From assembly GCA_002399505.1 (NCBI GenBank), contig DHDT01000059.1, positions 13,538 to 22,451 of the forward strand: DNA of 8,914 nucleotides, given 5' to 3'. This document shows positions 5,735 through 8,914 of the stretch, one piece after another. The notes beneath the pieces are model-generated. The model was not told the DNA's origin. It did not search any database and saw nothing but the letters and a program-made list of their open reading frames with translations. Every line of letters begins with the position of its first letter. The stretch's first letter is position 1. The translations under genes and the position numbers were made by a program. The stretch is from Caryophanales bacterium UBA4869. GTDB taxonomy: Bacteria; Bacillota_I; Bacilli_A; RFN20; CAG-288.

Positions 5735-7839
5735 TTATCTTAAATAATATCAGCAAATCATTTAACAATAAGACTCTGTTTCAAAACCTGAATTTTACTA
5801 TTGGCAGAGGATTGACTATTGTCAAAGGAAAATCAGGCTGTGGAAAATCCACATTAGGACGGATTATCTTACAAAAAGAAAAACCGGAAAATGGAAACGT
5901 AATCTATGAAAAGAATTATTCTTTTTCGTTCCTTACTCAGACAAGTTTTCTTTTGCCGGATCTGACGATAAAAGAAAATATTTCTTATTTGATTTCTGTT
6001 AAGCAAGATACAGAGTTTTCATATGACAGATTTAAAAGACTAATAGAATTATTTGGTCTTTCTTCTCTTATGGATTCCAAATACAGTGAATTAAGTGATG
6101 GAGAAAAAAGGCTGTTTTCTTTTTCTGTTATTGTTTCCTTCGATTCTGATTTCTATGTGTTTGACGAACCTTTGGCGATGGTTGATTCGAAAAGGATACT
6201 ACTAGTCGTATCAGAATTGTTGAAATTATCAGATGAAAAAGCGGTGATTGTTCTTTTGCATGAAGATAATTTGTTTAATGGAAAAAAGCACAGCTCGATT
6301 GACTTAGATACTAATGAAATCCGCATTTGCGATAATAACGATGATATCGAAGAAAGAAAACGACTTTCGTATCCAACAAAGAAATGTTCTACAAAATTAT
6401 TGCTTAAGGCAAATAAAAATCTGCTTTCTTCTTCTTTTTTGTCCTTCGCTTTGCTTTTGCTTACTGTCTTTTGTTCCTTTTTAACTGTTTCTTTTTCACC
6501 CAGAAGTCTTTCTTCTCTCGATGATTTTCAAATCAATAATACTAGCGGAGATTATTATCGGCTTCAGAGTTATTCTGTTTCTAAAGATTTTGAAATCGAA
6601 GAGGAAGAACAATCAAAATCTTTAGAATTGTTAAATCAAAATAAGAATTCACTTGCTGTTGTTCCTTTTTTATATTCGTTTTTTCATCCTTTGTTTGGCG
6701 ATTCTTCTTTCTTTGGCAACATTAAAATCCAGCCTATGTTTATTATCGATTCTGAAATTGTCAGTCAGACAATGTATTTTTATAAAGGCACTTCTGGTGC
6801 CAGTCTTGATGTTTCAAGATATGCGACTGAAGAAGATTTAGACATCAGAACGGAATCAGAGGATTATTCAGAAAAATCATTTTCCAATTCTTTTGATCTT
6901 AGACAATATGATCGTTTTTATCTATCACTTAATATGTTTTCTAAATTAGTTGAAAATGGTATTTATGAGAATCTGTATGATACAAACGGAAAAAAATATG
7001 TAGATGAATCCTTAGGAATAAGCACCGTCAATCTTAAAACCCAAAAGGGAGATGAATATGTTTGGGATACCTATGGAAATGCTGATTTCATTAATGTAAA
7101 AATTGTGCCTGGGAAGTCTGTGATCGGTTTGTCAGGAATAAAAGACAAAACACCTATTAGTTTTGGTATCAATGATTGGTCTGATGGTTTGATCAATGTT
7201 AACAGAAAGATCTATCTTCAGACTTCGACATATTATCAAGCTGAAGATACAGACTATGTTTATTTATCTGAGGATGTGCTTTTTGACATACTTTATAAAA
7301 CCGATTACTTGTCTTTCTTTTCAGGAAAAGAAGAAAAGGAAAATAACAGAAAATACGGGTTTTATTATTCTGGTATTTTAGAGGAATACAAAGTCTTTTC
7401 TGATTATTTTTTCAAGATTGGTTTTCCTATCTGTTTAGTATTAACTCTTTTCTTCTTTTTCTTTTCCTTATTATCTATATATATCCTGGTAAAGAAAGAT
7501 AAGAAAATAAACCTACTTTCTTCTTTGAAAGCTGGCTTTGTCTCTAGGCATATGGAGTTTTTGACACTTTCTTTTCTGACTGCTGTGTTTTTGATTCTGT
7601 TTCTTTCTTTGTCACCTATCGTGAATTCTTCTTTTAATCTATTTCTTGTCAACTTGGCTACGGGTTTTAATTATCAAAGTCATCCGGAGGTGTGGAAGAC
7701 GGGTTTGGAATCACTCCCACTGTATTTTGATCTTTACCCCTGGGATGTATTTATTATGATAGGTCTTTTCACTTTATTGCTTTTGTTTGCCTTTGTTATT
7801 GATAATGTCGTTTTAAAGAAGGATGGAAAAAGTTTATGA
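5731..7839 (+). CDS. ABC transporter ATPase-permease fusion, MacB/FtsX-like topology (first subunit)
   Basis: A 702-residue fusion of an N-terminal ATPase and a C-terminal permease. The ATPase (about 1-205) is complete: Walker A GKSGCGKST (33-41), Q-loop Gln70, signature LSDGE (121-125), Walker B FYVFDEP with catalytic Glu146, and H-loop His177. The permease has one helix (about 233-255), a large extracytoplasmic domain of some 300 residues, then three helices (about 564-588, 609-630, 672-692). That order of one helix, large outside domain and three helices is the type VII layout of MacB and FtsX. Such proteins mostly transmit mechanical force across the membrane to act on proteins or peptides outside and need not carry solutes through a channel. 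Its start overlaps the secreted-protein stop (ATGA) and its stop overlaps the next ABC gene (ATGA). The latter is a paralog, so a heterodimer is likely. No membrane-fusion partner of MacA type is in the window. A lantibiotic or lactococcin 972-type immunity/export role is possible but not shown. Confidence 0.88.
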   Translation: MIILNNISKSFNNKTLFQNLNFTIGRGLTIVKGKSGCGKSTLGRIILQKEKPENGNVIYEKNYSFSFLTQTSFLLPDLTIKENISYLISVKQDTEFSYDRFKRLIELFGLSSLMDSKYSELSDGEKRLFSFSVIVSFDSDFYVFDEPLAMVDSKRILLVVSELLKLSDEKAVIVLLHEDNLFNGKKHSSIDLDTNEIRICDNNDDIEERKRLSYPTKKCSTKLLLKANKNLLSSSFLSFALLLLTVFCSFLTVSFSPRSLSSLDDFQINNTSGDYYRLQSYSVSKDFEIEEEEQSKSLELLNQNKNSLAVVPFLYSFFHPLFGDSSFFGNIKIQPMFIIDSEIVSQTMYFYKGTSGASLDVSRYATEEDLDIRTESEDYSEKSFSNSFDLRQYDRFYLSLNMFSKLVENGIYENLYDTNGKKYVDESLGISTVNLKTQKGDEYVWDTYGNADFINVKIVPGKSVIGLSGIKDKTPISFGINDWSDGLINVNRKIYLQTSTYYQAEDTDYVYLSEDVLFDILYKTDYLSFFSGKEEKENNRKYGFYYSGILEEYKVFSDYFFKIGFPICLVLTLFFFFFSLLSIYILVKKDKKINLLSSLKAGFVSRHMEFLTLSFLTAVFLILFLSLSPIVNSSFNLFLVNLATGFNYQSHPEVWKTGLESLPLYFDLYPWDVFIMIGLFTLLLLFAFVIDNVVLKKDGKSL

Positions 7840-8914
7840 TCAGCTTAAAAATTAATAATAAGAGTTACCGTAGAAGAACTATTCTTACTGATTCTCTGAT
7901 TGAACTGCCTTCTACTGGTTTCTTTATGATTGAAGGCGCTAACGGAAGCGGAAAATCGACTATGCTTCGAATACTGAGAGGAACTGAAGGATATTCTGGA
8001 ACCTATATGTTTGATGGCAAAGAACCAAGCTCTGATTTTTTGGACGATAACATAGATTTGGTTACCCCTTCCTCTTCTTGTCTTATGAATGAAACCGTTA
8101 TGGAAAATATGCTTTTTCTTTATCAGGATAACGATAAAGAAAAAGCTGAAGAAATCTTGAGAGACCTTGGGCTGGATTCCGTCATGAATCAAAAGGCGGG
8201 TTCCTTAAGTGTTGGAGAAAGAAGGAGAATGAACATTGCTATCGCTGTTTATGGGGGAAAAAGAGTCCTTTTGATCGATGAACCTCTGGTATCGATAGAT
8301 GAAGACAATCAGAAAAAGCTTCTTCTGGTTTTGCTGGAATATTCTAAAGATCATCTGGTTTTTGTCAGCAATCATGAAAAGATACCTTCTGATATTGAAG
8401 GCAAAATCAGAAAATATCAGATAGAAAACTCAAAAGCTGTTATTTCTGGTTTTGACACTGATGACAAAAGAACGACAAGTGAGAAGAGATCTCTTTATAG
8501 TCCTTTCGTTTTGATTATGAAAACTATGAGACAGCATTTTTTCTTCTTCCTTACCTTATTTCTCTTTTTGTCTTCAATATTGGGCTTGGTTTTTACCACT
8601 TCCTTTGTCGGATCCAATTCCGGTGGAGACTATTATTCAAAATTGGTTTTTGAATCTGTGGCTGAGAACACCGATTTTATGTTTGCTTACGATGATATTG
8701 ACAAAAGTACCATTGCTGACAAAAACGGGTACTTTGAAAGTATTCGATTTGATAGTGGGAATTGGAATATCAGCGGAATAAAGAATGACGACAGTCTGGA
8801 AAACGGAAACATGAATGGGATTCTTTATTTTAAAGATGAAGAAATGAAAGCTTACGAGATTATCTATGGAAAGAAGCCCATTTCCTCAAGCGAAATATTA
8901 ATACCGTCAACGGT
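7836..8914 (+). CDS. ABC transporter ATPase-permease fusion, second subunit, C-terminus outside window
   Basis: The frame is open from an ATG at 7836, overlapping the previous stop in ATGA, to the right edge (359 codons plus 2 bases). GGATGG (7821-7826) lies 9 nt before the ATG. The ATPase shows Walker A GANGSGKST (34-42), signature LSVGE (124-128), Walker B VLLIDEP with Glu149, and H-loop His180. At the Q-loop, alignment to the TVMEN block puts Pro78 where Gln is expected, so that residue appears to be missing. A membrane helix follows (about 235-257) and then an outside domain that is cut off; by analogy with the first subunit three more helices should follow beyond the window. Just after this helix, SGGDYY (262-267) resembles SGDYY (272-276) at the same place in the first subunit, supporting common ancestry. 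The pair probably forms one heterodimeric transporter. Confidence 0.88.
   Translation, partial: MISLKINNKSYRRRTILTDSLIELPSTGFFMIEGANGSGKSTMLRILRGTEGYSGTYMFDGKEPSSDFLDDNIDLVTPSSSCLMNETVMENMLFLYQDNDKEKAEEILRDLGLDSVMNQKAGSLSVGERRRMNIAIAVYGGKRVLLIDEPLVSIDEDNQKKLLLVLLEYSKDHLVFVSNHEKIPSDIEGKIRKYQIENSKAVISGFDTDDKRTTSEKRSLYSPFVLIMKTMRQHFFFFLTLFLFLSSILGLVFTTSFVGSNSGGDYYSKLVFESVAENTDFMFAYDDIDKSTIADKNGYFESIRFDSGNWNISGIKNDDSLENGNMNGILYFKDEEMKAYEIIYGKKPISSSEILIPST

Noticed and set aside
7404..7652. Minus-strand open frame of 82 codons opposite membrane helices of the first ABC gene.
   Set aside because: Its Lys-rich product is the mirror of Phe/Leu-rich helix codons, as expected for an antisense shadow.
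7845..8192. Minus-strand open frame of 115 codons opposite the second ABC gene.
   Set aside because: It covers the Walker A to just before the signature region of a clear ABC ATPase on the other strand; its protein is low-complexity and has no recognisable feature.

Overview
The window looks like chromosomal DNA of a low-GC Gram-positive bacterium (Bacillota; possibly an Erysipelotrichia- or Mollicutes-related gut lineage, but this is a guess from style, not a match). The grounds are AT-rich composition, AGGAG-type ribosome sites, extended -10 promoters, a Gram-positive style capsule/exopolysaccharide module and Lys/Ser/Phe-rich proteins. TGA is a genuine stop here: it ends three genes in ATGA overlaps. 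The standard bacterial code therefore applies, not the mycoplasma one.

The left half (1-4731) is read on the minus strand. From upstream to downstream it holds a priming phosphoglycosyltransferase (4731-4009), a Wzz-like polysaccharide co-polymerase (3997-2489), a Wzy/O-antigen-ligase-like polymerase (2492-951), thymidine kinase tdk (897-301, with its own likely promoter) and the N-terminal part of an unrecognised lysine/glutamate-rich protein that leaves the window at base 1. The first three form a tight operon (11-nt gap, then a 4-nt overlap) that could prime, length-control and polymerise a cell-surface polysaccharide. No sugar-adding glycosyltransferase, flippase or tyrosine kinase is in view.

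A divergent control region (4732-4966) separates this from a plus-strand operon. It carries two outward-facing extended -10 promoters, repeated ATACTTAT-type octamers and an imperfect 33-bp inverted repeat.

The right half (4967 to the end) is a plus-strand operon whose three genes are joined by two ATGA overlaps: a 255-residue secreted protein of unknown family, a 702-residue ABC ATPase-permease fusion with MacB/FtsX-like topology, and a second, paralogous ABC fusion cut by the window end. The two ABC proteins probably form a heterodimer serving, exporting or protecting against the secreted protein. By hand counts on sample lines this operon is clearly more AT-rich than the left half, which fits a separately acquired accessory system. 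It is the best candidate here for something undescribed.

No RNA gene, insertion sequence, CRISPR array or clear intrinsic terminator was found. No stretch over 300 bases lacks a gene.
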